DNA of 64,000 bases from Paludibacteraceae bacterium (GCA_017391525.1 JAFOYE010000018.1:1-64000); one strand, 5' to 3'; counted from the first letter of the stretch, positions 26,989 through 36,124 are shown. Program-made: numbers and translations. Notes: generated by a model not told the origin, from the sequence alone.

Positions 26989-27744
26989 TTACTTCTTCTT
27001 TGCGTCGATTTCAGCGTCAACCAAAATGCGACCGCACAACTCGCAAACGATGATTTTTTTGCGAAGACGGATGTCCAATTGACGTTGTGCAGGAATCTTG
27101 CTGTGGCAACCACCGCAGCTATCGCGCTCTACCTTAACAACAGCCAAACCATTGTGTGCATTCTTACGAATACGATGGAATGCTGTCACAAGGCGATCCT
27201 CAATATGCTTCTCCAAATCAGCAGCACGGAGCATGAGTTTCTCTGTTTGCTCCTTGGTCTCTGACAAGATAGCCTCCAACTCATTGCGTTTTTGGTTCAA
27301 ATCTACAGTACGATCCTCAATGTCAGTAATAGTCTTAGCTTTATCTGCTTGGTGGTTTTCCAACTCGGAAGTCAATTTAGCAATCTTACGTTGTGATGAT
27401 TCGATATCCAACTCTTGGTACTCAATCTCTTTGGTGAGGTTATCGTACTCGCGGTTGTTACGAACATTGTTTTGTTGCTCTTTGTAACGAGAGATAGCTG
27501 CATTAGCATTCTCAATACGTACACGGTGCTCTGAGATACCAGTCTCACACTCTTTGATGCTATTTTCAATGTTTGTAAGGCGAGTTTTGAGACCTTCTAC
27601 CTCATCACTCATGTCTTTTACCTCTTGTGGTAACTCACCAGCAAGGATGCGTAACTCGTCAATTTTAGTATCAACGGTTTGCAATTCATACAATGCGCGC
27701 AATTTCTCTTCTACGCTCATGATTTGTTCTTCTTTCTTTGCCAT
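26989..27744 (-). CDS. Coiled-coil protein with C4 zinc ribbon (CdsZ/DUF164 type)
   Basis: A 251-aa protein: a long antiparallel coiled coil (residues 20-190) and a C-terminal zinc ribbon with CGGC (about 210) and CELC (about 234). It is the widespread C4-type zinc ribbon family, proposed to bind RNA or act in replication/cell wall control. Specific function here is unknown. It ends at the shared terminator and lies 151 bp after nif3. Confidence 0.85.
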   Translation of the reverse strand: MAKKEEQIMSVEEKLRALYELQTVDTKIDELRILAGELPQEVKDMSDEVEGLKTRLTNIENSIKECETGISEHRVRIENANAAISRYKEQQNNVRNNREYDNLTKEIEYQELDIESSQRKIAKLTSELENHQADKAKTITDIEDRTVDLNQKRNELEAILSETKEQTEKLMLRAADLEKHIEDRLVTAFHRIRKNAHNGLAVVKVERDSCGGCHSKIPAQRQLDIRLRKKIIVCELCGRILVDAEIDAKKK

Positions 27745-27810
27745 AATGATATATTGTTTTGTTTTAAAAGTTCTAAAGTTCTAAAAGTTTTAAGGGTTTC
27801 AAAGTTTCAG

Positions 27811-27823
27811 GCGGCTTTGCCGC
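27811..27823. repeat. Mini-hairpin gcggc-ttt-gccgc
   Basis: A perfect five-base stem with a three-base loop in the 151-bp gap between nif3 and the zinc-ribbon gene, followed by the pyrimidine-rich words cctctaacctttaacc. It resembles the hairpins in 1-234 in form but not in stem sequence. Confidence 0.6.
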
Positions 27824-27895
27824 TTGTTCCAATGCCTCTAGCCTCTAACCTTTAACCTTTCGCCTCATCGCCTAGTTGCCTCATCGCCCTATAGC

Positions 27896-28672
27896 CTATC
27901 TCCAATATTGTATAGGACTCTTGTCTTTCTTCGCTACCTGCGTATGTACATAAGGAGAGAGCAACTGCTCAAAAATTTCGCGTGTGAAATGTTCACTCAC
28001 CCAATGGTCCATATCTACCACAGCTATTTGACCAAAAGCAGCTTGCATCTCGTGGTACTTAAAGTCTGCTGATACATACACATCCGCACCTTGAGCGATA
28101 GCCTCGTTCACGAGATCTGCTCCGGCACCACCGCAGATAGCTATCTTCTGCACTTGATTATGTTTGCCTTCTACATAACGTAAACCAGCTCCCTCTATAC
28201 CAAACACTTTCGCTATATGTGCCACTAACGCTTGCGTACACATTGGCTCTGGCAACATACCGATAACACCCAAGCCGACATTATCTTGACTCTCAGACAA
28301 GATTCTGTACTCCTTTACACCCAATTTCTCCGCCATTCTGCCACTCACTCCGTGTAACCAACTATCCATCGAAGTATGCGCAGAATAGATAGCTATATGA
28401 TGTTGAATAGCCTTCAATACACAACGCTCCTGTGGAGTTGATCCGGTTATTTGTTTGAGTCCGCGGAATAATAGAGGGTGATGAGATACAATCAAATCGC
28501 AACCCAAAGCAATAGCCTCATCGACGACAGATTCTGTTACATCTACCGTCAACAATGCCGCATTCACTTCTGCATTGCGATCACCCACCTGCAGTCCCGA
28601 ATTATCCCAATCTTCTTGGTAACTCAAGGGAGCTACAGATTCTATGATATTGATGATATCCTGAAGGATCAA
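27896..28672 (-). CDS. Nif3-like dinuclear metal-centre protein
   Basis: A 258-aa NIF3/DUF34 protein: VSHHPLLFRG (about 63) and the C-terminal DMDHWVSEHFTRE (about 220) carry the metal ligands; no inserted CutA-like domain is seen, consistent with the short form. Biochemical role is still unclear for the family. The start is TTG, sharing bases with the stop of the DUF5606 gene (TTGA), so translation is coupled; no ATG fits. Confidence 0.85.
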   Translation of the reverse strand: MILQDIINIIESVAPLSYQEDWDNSGLQVGDRNAEVNAALLTVDVTESVVDEAIALGCDLIVSHHPLLFRGLKQITGSTPQERCVLKAIQHHIAIYSAHTSMDSWLHGVSGRMAEKLGVKEYRILSESQDNVGLGVIGMLPEPMCTQALVAHIAKVFGIEGAGLRYVEGKHNQVQKIAICGGAGADLVNEAIAQGADVYVSADFKYHEMQAAFGQIAVVDMDHWVSEHFTREIFEQLLSPYVHTQVAKKDKSPIQYWR

Positions 28673-29190
28673 CCTTTTTTAGAGCCAACGCCTGTACGTG
28701 CTGACGAAGCGGCAGCTTTTTGTGTTTTAACTTGTTGCTTTGGAGCAGGTTTCTTAACCTCTTGCTTTACTTCTTCTACAGCAACCTCCTCACCTTCTTC
28801 TACGGTGAAATCGGTAATTCCTGCACCAATAAGGATATTGTACCATTGAATCAGTTTACGAATATCACTAGGATATACGCGATCGCGGTCAAAATCAGGC
28901 AATACTTCTCCAAAGAACTCACGCAATTGATCGTTATCGGCTTTCTTAGGGTCGATAGAAGCTTGTTTGAGACCTTCCTTCTCGCCCAATTTAGTCAATA
29001 CCTCGCTAAGCGCGATATCATCGCCCATGGTGTACATAGAGATCTCACCAAGAGAAACGATTTTGTCGCGAGCATAAGTAGGCATACGCTTGCCGTCCAA
29101 CAATGATTCAACAATCAACATATTGTTACCACGATTCACCAATTTGTAGAGTCCTGGTTTGCCTGTAATTGATAAAATATCCTTCAACAT
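28669..29190 (-). CDS. DUF5606 protein
   Basis: A 173-aa protein of the Bacteroidota DUF5606 family: an SH3-like N-terminal part (LKDILSITGKPGLYKLVNRG) and a helical part, then a Lys/Ala/Gln-rich tail (about 135-173). I start at the ATG at 29190, because the promoter box CAAAGGTA at 29216-29223 lies just upstream and excludes longer reading. Function unknown. Confidence 0.8.
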   Translation of the reverse strand: MLKDILSITGKPGLYKLVNRGNNMLIVESLLDGKRMPTYARDKIVSLGEISMYTMGDDIALSEVLTKLGEKEGLKQASIDPKKADNDQLREFFGEVLPDFDRDRVYPSDIRKLIQWYNILIGAGITDFTVEEGEEVAVEEVKQEVKKPAPKQQVKTQKAAASSARTGVGSKKG

Positions 29191-29215
29191 AAAATTCTTA
29201 ATTTTAAAATCGCTG

Positions 29216-29223
29216 CAAAGGTA
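29216..29223 (-). promoter_or_regulatory. Bacteroidota -7 box (TACCTTTG) for DUF5606-nif3
   Basis: TACCTTTGC on the minus strand, 26 bases before the chosen start codon. It is divergent from the OPT transporter promoter at 29299. Confidence 0.7.
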
Positions 29224-29298
29224 CGCATTTTTTTGAATATACGCAAGATTTGATAAAAACTTTCTGCGTTTTTCTTGCATATGTACAATATTTGTACT

Positions 29299-29306
29299 AC
29301 CTTTGT
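29299..29306 (+). promoter_or_regulatory. Bacteroidota -7 box (TACCTTTG) for the OPT transporter
   Basis: TACCTTTG 25 bases before the GTG start, leaving a leader of only about 18 nt with TTTTAAGG in front of the start. Confidence 0.65.
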
Positions 29307-29330
29307 GCGTTATTTTAATAATTTTAAGGT

Positions 29331-31289
29331 GTGGAAAACAAAGAAAAAATTCAACTTCCAGAGAATGCCTCACGTCCTCTCAAACCCGGAGAGCACTATG
29401 AGCCAATTCTCAAACCACAAAACAATTACCCTGAGATAACCCCATATAGTGTTATCATGGGTGTGGTAATGGCCATTATCTTTTCAGCCGCAGCTGCTTA
29501 TCTCGGCCTTAAGGTAGGTCAAGTTTTTGAGGCCGCTATCCCTATTGCCATTATTGCAGTAGGTTTATCGTCAGCTATGAAACGCAAGAACGCTCTCGGT
29601 GAGAATGTGATTATCCAGTCTATTGGTGCTTCTTCGGGTGTGATCGTAGCAGGTGCTATCTTCACACTGCCTGCACTTTATATCTTGCAGGCTAAATATC
29701 CCGATATCACCGTGAACTTCATGCAAGTTTTCTTGTCATCCTTGCTTGGTGGTTGCTTGGGTATATTGTTCCTCATTCCGTTCCGCAAGTATTTCGTACA
29801 GGAGAAACACGGTGAATATCCTTTCCCTGAAGCCACTGCTACTACTCAAGTGCTTGTGTCTGGCGAAGGCGGTGGCAACCAAGCGAAACCGCTCATCTGG
29901 GCTGCTGGAATCGGAGGATTGTACGATTTTGCGGTTTCCACTTTCGGACTTTGGACAGAGCATCTCACTACCCGTATGACAGGTTGGGGCGAAGCGCTTG
30001 CAGCTAAGTTCAAACTCGTATTCTCTGTCAATACCTCGGCTGCGGTACTTGGTTTAGGTTTTATCATCGGATTAAAGTATGCTGCGGTTATTTGTGCGGG
30101 TTCATTTTTCGTATGGTGGGTATTGCTCCCAATGCTCGGTACCATCCCTGCTATGGAAGCGATGGATCCTGATCTGATGTTCAAGGATTATGGCCGTAAT
30201 ATAGGTATCGGTGCCATTGCTATGGCAGGTCTTATTGGTATTGTCAAAAGCTGGGGCGTAATCAAATCTGCCGTTGGATTGGCTGGAAAAGAGCTCGGAG
30301 GTAAAGGTAAAGCTGTTATCACTGCATCTCTGCGCACAGAGAGAGATCTCACGATGAAATTCGTGGTTATTGCTCTTGCAATGGCCTTGGTTGTAACCCT
30401 AGTTTTCTTCTGGATAGGTGTTTTAGGCAGTTTTTGGCAAGCTTTTGTTGCTTTCCTAGTTGTTGCCGTCATCTCCTTCCTCTTTACCACGGTTGCAGCT
30501 AATGCGATCGCTATCGTTGGTAGCAACCCTGTGAGCGGTATGACCTTGATGACCCTCATTATCGCTTCCGTAATCTTCGTGGCTGTAGGTATGAAAGGTT
30601 CTAGTGGTATGGTAGGTGCCATGGTTATTGGTGGTGTGGTTTGTACTGCCTTATCTATGGCAGGTGGTTTTATTACCGACCTCAAGATCGGTTATTGGAT
30701 TGGTACTACTCCTCGTAAGCAAGAGACTTGGAAGTTCCTCGGAACTCTTGTGAGTGCGGCTACCGTAGGTGGTGTGATGATTATTCTTAACAAGACATAC
30801 GGCTTCGTAGGCGAAAATGCACTTGTAGCTCCTCAAGCCAACGCGATGGCTGCGGTTATTGAGCCACTGATGAGTGGTCAAGGTGCACCATGGATGCTCT
30901 ATTTCGCAGGTGCGGCTTTGGCATTGATTCTCAACTTCATGGGTGTACCTGTGTTGGCATTTGCATTAGGTATGTTTATACCTATGGAGCTTAACACGCC
31001 ATTATTGATCGGCGGATTTATTGCATGGTTAGTTAGTCGTCAACGTGCTAAAGATGGACAAAAAGCAGAGCAACTTGCTCAAGCACGCAGCGAGAAAGGT
31101 ACACTCATTGCATCCGGTTTCATCGCAGGTGGTGCTTTGATGGGTGTGGTCAGTGCAGTTGTGAAATTCTGTGGAGTTGAGTGTTATTTGACCGATTGGG
31201 CAGCAAGCAGTAATGCTGCTCTAGTGGGTATACTTGCATACGTTGCACTTATCGTATACTTCATTTGCGCCAGCAAGAAAACCAAATAA
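29331..31289 (+). CDS. OPT family oligopeptide transporter
   Basis: A 652-aa polytopic membrane protein (about 15-16 segments) of the OPT family, prokaryotic oligopeptide branch: N-terminal PEITPYSVIMGVVMAIIFSAAAAYLGLKVGQ and central NPVSGMTLMTLI are characteristic. It should import peptides or metal chelates, driven by protons. Translation starts at GTG: a stop lies two codons upstream and the next in-frame Met would remove part of the first segment. Confidence 0.9.
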   Translation: MENKEKIQLPENASRPLKPGEHYEPILKPQNNYPEITPYSVIMGVVMAIIFSAAAAYLGLKVGQVFEAAIPIAIIAVGLSSAMKRKNALGENVIIQSIGASSGVIVAGAIFTLPALYILQAKYPDITVNFMQVFLSSLLGGCLGILFLIPFRKYFVQEKHGEYPFPEATATTQVLVSGEGGGNQAKPLIWAAGIGGLYDFAVSTFGLWTEHLTTRMTGWGEALAAKFKLVFSVNTSAAVLGLGFIIGLKYAAVICAGSFFVWWVLLPMLGTIPAMEAMDPDLMFKDYGRNIGIGAIAMAGLIGIVKSWGVIKSAVGLAGKELGGKGKAVITASLRTERDLTMKFVVIALAMALVVTLVFFWIGVLGSFWQAFVAFLVVAVISFLFTTVAANAIAIVGSNPVSGMTLMTLIIASVIFVAVGMKGSSGMVGAMVIGGVVCTALSMAGGFITDLKIGYWIGTTPRKQETWKFLGTLVSAATVGGVMIILNKTYGFVGENALVAPQANAMAAVIEPLMSGQGAPWMLYFAGAALALILNFMGVPVLAFALGMFIPMELNTPLLIGGFIAWLVSRQRAKDGQKAEQLAQARSEKGTLIASGFIAGGALMGVVSAVVKFCGVECYLTDWAASSNAALVGILAYVALIVYFICASKKTK

Positions 31290-31361
31290 GCGCTTTGCGC
31301 CATATAAGAGTTTAATGTTACACGCTAAAGCGATGTTTTAGAAGTTGCATACTCTTCGTTC

Positions 31362-31395
31362 AACAGCCGTAGGGAAACCTGCGGCTGTTTTCTTT
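31362..31395 (+). terminator. Intrinsic terminator of the OPT gene
   Basis: Stem aacagccg/cggctgtt with an inner agg/cct helix and a GAAA loop, followed by tttctttcc. Confidence 0.8.
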
Positions 31396-31514
31396 CCCTG
31401 CCTTTAAACTTTCAACTTTAAACCCCGCTGCAAGCCCACAACTCTAAACCCTAAACTACCAATTACGGGTTCTTATCTCGTTTTACTCGAACGATTATTG
31501 CTTGACGGGTTCAT

Positions 31515-31580
31515 ACTATACCTTCACTATATATTTACTATGAGATTACTATGAGATCGGTATGTGATTACTATGTGATT
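31515..31580. repeat. 11-bp tandem array
   Basis: Six units of exactly 11 bases: actataccttc, actatatattt, actatgagatt, actatgagatc, ggtatgtgatt and actatgtgatt. It has the same period as the arrays at 11607 and 51420 but a different unit sequence. Confidence 0.85.
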
Positions 31581-32002
31581 CCCACCCATTGCTTATCTCT
31601 TTGATAATGGGAATGATGTTCACCGATTTCTCCGAAAATATAGTGTGGGTATTTTGGGCAATTCAATTTACCCTATATACTCTAAAAACCCTAAATACTA
31701 TCTCTTTGTTTTTTCTTCCCAATTCAAATAACAAATCTGCATAACCGATTTTATTTCATTCGATTATGCGGATTTACCTTACAGCCTAATAACCTTATTA
31801 CTTCATCCTACGGACTTCCTGCGAACACTTTCTCATACCTCCTCAAAAAGTCCGCAGAAATCCATTTCAATTGCTTTTCTCCCTCAAAATCAATGAATAT
31901 ATTCCTTGAATATAGCGAGCGATTTTTGACCACAATTGATATATCCATATATCATTTTTCAAAAATATCGGCGCTAAACTTGCGGATATGCGAAAAAAGT
32001 AG

Positions 32003-32010
32003 TACCTTTG
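32003..32010 (+). promoter_or_regulatory. Bacteroidota -7 box (TACCTTTG) for the aldolase operon
   Basis: TACCTTTG followed at once by the hairpin gtcgcc-aaat-ggcgac (32010-32025), so the predicted transcript starts within or right after a stable stem; leader of about 90 nt. Confidence 0.7.
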
Positions 32011-32109
32011 TCGCCAAATGGCGACGAAGCTCAAAGGGCTATCGCTTGCAACCCTTAAAACTGTTAAAACAATTAAAACTTTTTAAACAATAAATCATTA
32101 TTTACAACT

Positions 32110-33111
32110 ATGGTAAGTTACAAAGAACTTGGCTTGGTGAACACCAAAGAGATGTTTGCTAAAGCAATCAAAGGCGGATACGCTATCCCAGCCTTCAACT
32201 TCAACAACATGGAGCAACTCCAAGCTATCATCAAAGCTGCTGCTGAGACCAAGAGCCCAGTTATCCTCCAAGTATCTAAAGGTGCGCGTAACTACGCAAA
32301 CCAAACTCTTCTCCAATACATGGCACAAGGTGCTGTAGAGTATGCTAAAGAGTTGGGTTGGGAGAAGCCACAAATTTGCTTGCACCTCGATCACGGAGAT
32401 AGCTTCGAGACTTGTAAGAGCTGCGTTGACTTCGGTTTCTCAAGCGTTATGATCGACGGTAGCCACCTCCCATACGAGGAGAATATCGCCCTCACTAAGA
32501 AAGTTGTTGAGTACGCTCACGCACACGATGTAACCGTTGAGGCTGAGCTCGGCGTGTTGGCAGGTGTTGAGGATGAGGTATCTGCTGCTGAGAGCCACTA
32601 TACCAAACCAGAAGAGGTAGTAGATTTCGCTACTCGCACAGGTTGCGACTCACTCGCTATCTCTATCGGTACCAGCCACGGTGCTTACAAGTTCACCCGC
32701 GAGCAATGTACTGTTGACCCACAAACTGGTAAGCTCGTTCCTCCTCCATTGGCATTCGATATCCTTGACGCTATCATGGAGCAACTCCCAGGTTTCCCAA
32801 TCGTACTCCACGGTTCTTCTTCAGTTCCACAAGAGTATGTTGATATCATCAACCAATACGGTGGTAAATTGCCAGACGCAGTAGGTATTCCAGAGGAGCA
32901 ACTTCGCAAGGCATCTGAGAGCGCAGTTTGCAAGATCAACATTGACTCTGATAGCCGTTTGGCTTTCACCGCTGCTGTTCGCAAAGTGTTTGCTACCAAC
33001 CCAGGTGAGTTCGACCCACGTAAGTACTGCGGTCCAGCTCGTGACCTCATGACTGAGCTCTACAAGCACAAAATTATCAACGTGTTGGGTTCAAACGGTA
33101 AAGCTGAGTAA
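32110..33111 (+). CDS. Class II fructose-bisphosphate aldolase
   Basis: A 333-aa zinc aldolase: HLDHGDSF (metal-binding His and catalytic Asp, about 96), the second metal site in VEAELGVLAGVED (about 143), GTSHGAYKF (about 196) and the C-terminal HGSSS phosphate loop (about 236). It splits fructose 1,6-bisphosphate in glycolysis. The codon choice is restricted and C-ending, as in highly expressed Bacteroidales genes. The next gene starts 2 bp after its stop. Confidence 0.92.
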   Translation: MVSYKELGLVNTKEMFAKAIKGGYAIPAFNFNNMEQLQAIIKAAAETKSPVILQVSKGARNYANQTLLQYMAQGAVEYAKELGWEKPQICLHLDHGDSFETCKSCVDFGFSSVMIDGSHLPYEENIALTKKVVEYAHAHDVTVEAELGVLAGVEDEVSAAESHYTKPEEVVDFATRTGCDSLAISIGTSHGAYKFTREQCTVDPQTGKLVPPPLAFDILDAIMEQLPGFPIVLHGSSSVPQEYVDIINQYGGKLPDAVGIPEEQLRKASESAVCKINIDSDSRLAFTAAVRKVFATNPGEFDPRKYCGPARDLMTELYKHKIINVLGSNGKAE

Positions 33112-33113
33112 TC

Positions 33114-34619
33114 ATGGCACTACCATTTATGACAGCCGCTGAGGCTGCGCAATTGGTACCTCATGGAGCAATATGCGGCATGGGTGGTTTCACCCCTGCT
33201 GGCGCTCCAAAGGACGTTCCTTCTGCTATCGCTGCGATGGCTGAGGCGCTCCACGCTGAGGGTAAACCTTATAAGATCGGTATGTACACTGGCGCCTCTA
33301 CTGGCGACAGCTGCGACGGTGCACTCGCTCGCGCTCACGCTATTGAGTTCCGTACCCCATACCAAGGTAACAAAGACCTCCGCACCGAGCTTAACGCTCA
33401 AGGTGCGCACTACTACGATATGCACCTCTCTGAGTTGGCGCAAGACCTCCGCTACGGCTTTATGCCAAAGCCAAACTTCGCTATCGTAGAGGCTTGCGAG
33501 GTAGTAGAGAAAGGTGACCAAGTAGAGATCGTTCTCACCGCAGGTGTAGGTAACGTACCTACTTTCTGCCGCTTGGCTGACAAGGTGATCGTAGAGCTCA
33601 ACGAGGCAATGCCTGCCGCTATGCGTGGTATGCACGATATCTACGAGCCTGCTGACCCACCTGTACGCCGCGAGATCCCTGTATATAGTGTTTCTGACCG
33701 CATTGGTGCAGACTGCGTGACTATCCCTGCAGAGAAATTAGTAGCTGTGGTGAAGACCAACCGTCCTAACGAGGTAGGTGGTTTCACTCCATTGGATGAG
33801 ACTACTGCTAAGATTGGTGCGAACGTAGCTGCTTTCCTCGAGAACGAGATGAAAGAGGGTCGTATTCCTGCATCTTTCTTGCCAATCCAATCGGGTGTAG
33901 GTAACATCGCTAACGCGGTGCTTTACGCTTTGGGTGACAACAAGAATATCCCAGCTTTTGAGATGTACACCGAGGTGATCCAAGATTCTGTAGTGGAACT
34001 CATGAACGCAGGTCGCGTGAAGTTCGCTTCTGGTTGCTCATTGACTATTGGTTCTGATAAGCTCCAAGAAATCCTTGACAACCTCGATTTCTTCCGTGAT
34101 AAACTCGTTCTCCGTCCACAAGAGATCTCTAACAACCCTGAGGTGGCTCGTCGTCTTGGTTTGATTACCATCAACACAGCTCTCGAGGCAGATATCTTCG
34201 GTAACATCAACTCTACCCACGTTTGCGGTACCAAGATGATGAACGGTATTGGTGGTTCAGGCGACTTTACTCGCAACGCATATATCAGCATCTATACTAC
34301 TCCTTCTACCGCTAAGGGTGGTGCTATCTCGGCATTTGCGCCAATGGTTAGCCACCACGACCATAGCGAGCACTCTGTGAAGATCATCATCACCGAGCAC
34401 GGTATTGCTGACTTGCGTGGTAAGAGCCCAATCCAACGCGCTCACGAGATCATCAACAACTGTGTGGATCCACAATACCGCCCATTGTTGAATGAGTACT
34501 TGGAGATGTCTAAGACCGCTCACACCCCTCACACACTCAGCTGTGCGTTGGCTATGCACGAGGAGTTCCTCAAGTCTGGCGACATGCGTAACACCAAGTG
34601 GGAGAATTATAAACGCTAA
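33114..34619 (+). CDS. Acetyl-CoA hydrolase/transferase (succinate:acyl-CoA transferase type)
   Basis: A 501-aa class I CoA transferase of the Ach1/Cat1/AarC group. The CoA-binding QSGVGNIANAV and the catalytic glutamate in MYTEVIQD (about residue 287) are present, as is the C-terminal ITEHGIADLRGKSP. In Bacteroidales such enzymes move CoA between succinate and acetate or propionate at the end of fermentation. It shares strong codon bias with the aldolase 2 bp upstream. Confidence 0.9.
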   Translation: MALPFMTAAEAAQLVPHGAICGMGGFTPAGAPKDVPSAIAAMAEALHAEGKPYKIGMYTGASTGDSCDGALARAHAIEFRTPYQGNKDLRTELNAQGAHYYDMHLSELAQDLRYGFMPKPNFAIVEACEVVEKGDQVEIVLTAGVGNVPTFCRLADKVIVELNEAMPAAMRGMHDIYEPADPPVRREIPVYSVSDRIGADCVTIPAEKLVAVVKTNRPNEVGGFTPLDETTAKIGANVAAFLENEMKEGRIPASFLPIQSGVGNIANAVLYALGDNKNIPAFEMYTEVIQDSVVELMNAGRVKFASGCSLTIGSDKLQEILDNLDFFRDKLVLRPQEISNNPEVARRLGLITINTALEADIFGNINSTHVCGTKMMNGIGGSGDFTRNAYISIYTTPSTAKGGAISAFAPMVSHHDHSEHSVKIIITEHGIADLRGKSPIQRAHEIINNCVDPQYRPLLNEYLEMSKTAHTPHTLSCALAMHEEFLKSGDMRNTKWENYKR

Positions 34620-34621
34620 GT

Positions 34622-34669
34622 ATCGGTTATTCGGTTAATATCGGTGAAAGTCGGTTAAGATCGATGATA
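34622..34669. repeat. TCGGTT repeat at 10-bp spacing
   Basis: Directly after the stop codon, tcggtt/tcggtg/tcgatg boxes lie at 34623, 34631, 34641, 34651 and 34661 (spacing 8, 10, 10, 10). Confidence 0.7.
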
Positions 34670-34674
34670 TACAT

Positions 34675-34702
34675 AAAAAAGACTGCTTCGGCAGTCTTTT
34701 TT
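34675..34702. terminator. Intrinsic terminator, bidirectional
   Basis: Stem gactgc/gcagtc with a TTCG tetraloop and flanking A/T tracts, between convergent genes. Confidence 0.9.
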
Positions 34703-34705
34703 GTA

Positions 34706-36016
34706 TTACTTCTTTATCACCAACCATCGTGGTTTATCGGCGTGCCGCTCTGGGGAATAGAGTCGTAGGATAGGATCATCGGTAGTTTTGATTTGAACAC
34801 CTATTAAGTCTGCCCATTTTTGGGCTTTTTTTGCGCCTCTGCGGCGGCGTTGTATGCTGCGGGTATCTTTCTCCCAACGACGTTGTTCCCCTTTCTTAAT
34901 CATTGGTTCTTGCGTGATACCAGCTTCTATAGCCCATTGCACTTCTTCTTCTGAAGCAAGAACCAATGGCTCGTGGCTCTGACGTCTGCATTTATCCAAG
35001 AACTCATTCCACTCATTATTCGTCTTATCAACCACTGCTTGCGACCATGATAAATCATTGGGCAAGTTCATCACCTTGTTCCATACACGCCAACTTACAG
35101 GTTCTTCGGATATATAATATGGTTCCTCTGCAGCAACATAGATCAGTTTTACGCGCAAGTTCTTTATTTTTAGTTTCTTCACCAACTCCGGTTTATCTTT
35201 GACCTGGAGAGTAGGTTCATCAGGAAGAGTGAGTGCCAAACGCAATCCACAGTAGCTATTGCTTTCCAAAGGATCCGTAGAATACCGATGGGAGATATAA
35301 CTATTCTCCTTGCAGTTATCAAAACTACTACCTCGATACACTTTATTTTTGCCATCTTGAGCACCTTGAGGATTAGGCTCGGTACCGATGTAATATGGAC
35401 CATACCAATCGGCACACCATTCGCTCACATTACCCGTCATATCATATAACCCTAATTCGTTAGGCAACTTCCGCCCAACCTCATGCCGTCTAAACCCTGC
35501 ATTACTCAATCCCCAGCTCACTAACTCCGGACTATTACTACCCGCAAAACGATAACCTAGACTCTTGTTTCCTCCCCGTGCAGCAAACTCCCATTCCGCT
35601 TCGGTTGGCAAGCGAAAGGGCAAACCAGTTATGCTATCTAATCGCCTCACAAACTCTTGACAATCATACCAACTGACATAACACATGGGGAAATTGGGAA
35701 GGTTCATATCTTCTACAAAAACCCATTCTGGCATGACTGCTTTCCACAAGGCTTGCGTTACTTCTGTCCGTCCCATATAATATGCATCCAGGGCAATCGT
35801 GTGGACAGGTAAGTCTGTAGAGATGCTTTCTCTATGTTGTTCACGGGTACCGCCCATCATAAACACACCGCCCTCTACTCTTTGCATATCAAAGAGCACA
35901 CCATTCACTTCAAAATGCAGCACTTGTAGCGAATCGGGAATCATGTTTTTGGGTTTAGCATACACGTTTGCGACTCCCAACCACATTAATATATATAATA
36001 AGGTATACTTGTGCAT
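34706..36016 (-). CDS. Secreted FGE-sulfatase (SUMF1) domain protein with degenerate second domain
   Basis: A 436-aa protein with a signal peptide (1-20). Residues about 45-265 form a formylglycine-generating-enzyme-like fold: FMMGG, MGRTEVTQALWKAVMPEW, RLPTEAEWEFAARGG and YDMTGNVSEWCADW. After a linker, residues about 300-370 repeat parts of the same pattern in weakened form (YYISEEPVSWRVWNKVM, then LASEEEVQWAIEAGI). Such proteins in Bacteroidota (including GldJ/GldK relatives) are mostly structural rather than enzymes. Basic C-terminus (RRRRGAKKAQK). Confidence 0.82.
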   Translation of the reverse strand: MHKYTLLYILMWLGVANVYAKPKNMIPDSLQVLHFEVNGVLFDMQRVEGGVFMMGGTREQHRESISTDLPVHTIALDAYYMGRTEVTQALWKAVMPEWVFVEDMNLPNFPMCYVSWYDCQEFVRRLDSITGLPFRLPTEAEWEFAARGGNKSLGYRFAGSNSPELVSWGLSNAGFRRHEVGRKLPNELGLYDMTGNVSEWCADWYGPYYIGTEPNPQGAQDGKNKVYRGSSFDNCKENSYISHRYSTDPLESNSYCGLRLALTLPDEPTLQVKDKPELVKKLKIKNLRVKLIYVAAEEPYYISEEPVSWRVWNKVMNLPNDLSWSQAVVDKTNNEWNEFLDKCRRQSHEPLVLASEEEVQWAIEAGITQEPMIKKGEQRRWEKDTRSIQRRRRGAKKAQKWADLIGVQIKTTDDPILRLYSPERHADKPRWLVIKK

Positions 36017-36090
36017 AACCGCAATATCTTATACAAATATTATGCCAAAAACAACCTTTTATATTTGAACCCATAAAACCCTTCAACCAC

Positions 36091-36118
36091 AAAAAAAACT
36101 GCCTCAGCAGTCTTTTTT
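36091..36118 (-). terminator. Intrinsic terminator of parC
   Basis: Stem actgc/gcagt with a four-base loop, flanked by A and T tracts, 7 bp beyond the parC stop on the minus strand. Confidence 0.8.
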
Positions 36119-36124
36119 ATGTGC

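Larger units (their letters stand above)
31290..32109. other. 820-bp gene-free gap
   Basis: Contains a mini-hairpin gcgc-ttt-gcgc (31290-31300), the OPT terminator (31362-31395), an 11-bp tandem array (31515-31580), an imperfect long hairpin near 31738-31772 (gcataaccga/tcgattatgc) and the aldolase promoter (32003). A 66-codon plus-strand open frame at 31893-32093 runs over that promoter and looks spurious. Confidence 0.65.

Noticed and set aside
29307..29330. Riboswitch upstream of the OPT transporter
   Set aside because: The leader after the promoter is only about 20 nt, too short.
29224..29373. Longer N-terminus for the DUF5606 protein
   Set aside because: It would cross both divergent promoter boxes and the family starts at MLKDIL.
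31893..32093. 66-codon plus-strand open frame
   Set aside because: It runs through the aldolase promoter box and its hairpin, and the product shows no family pattern.
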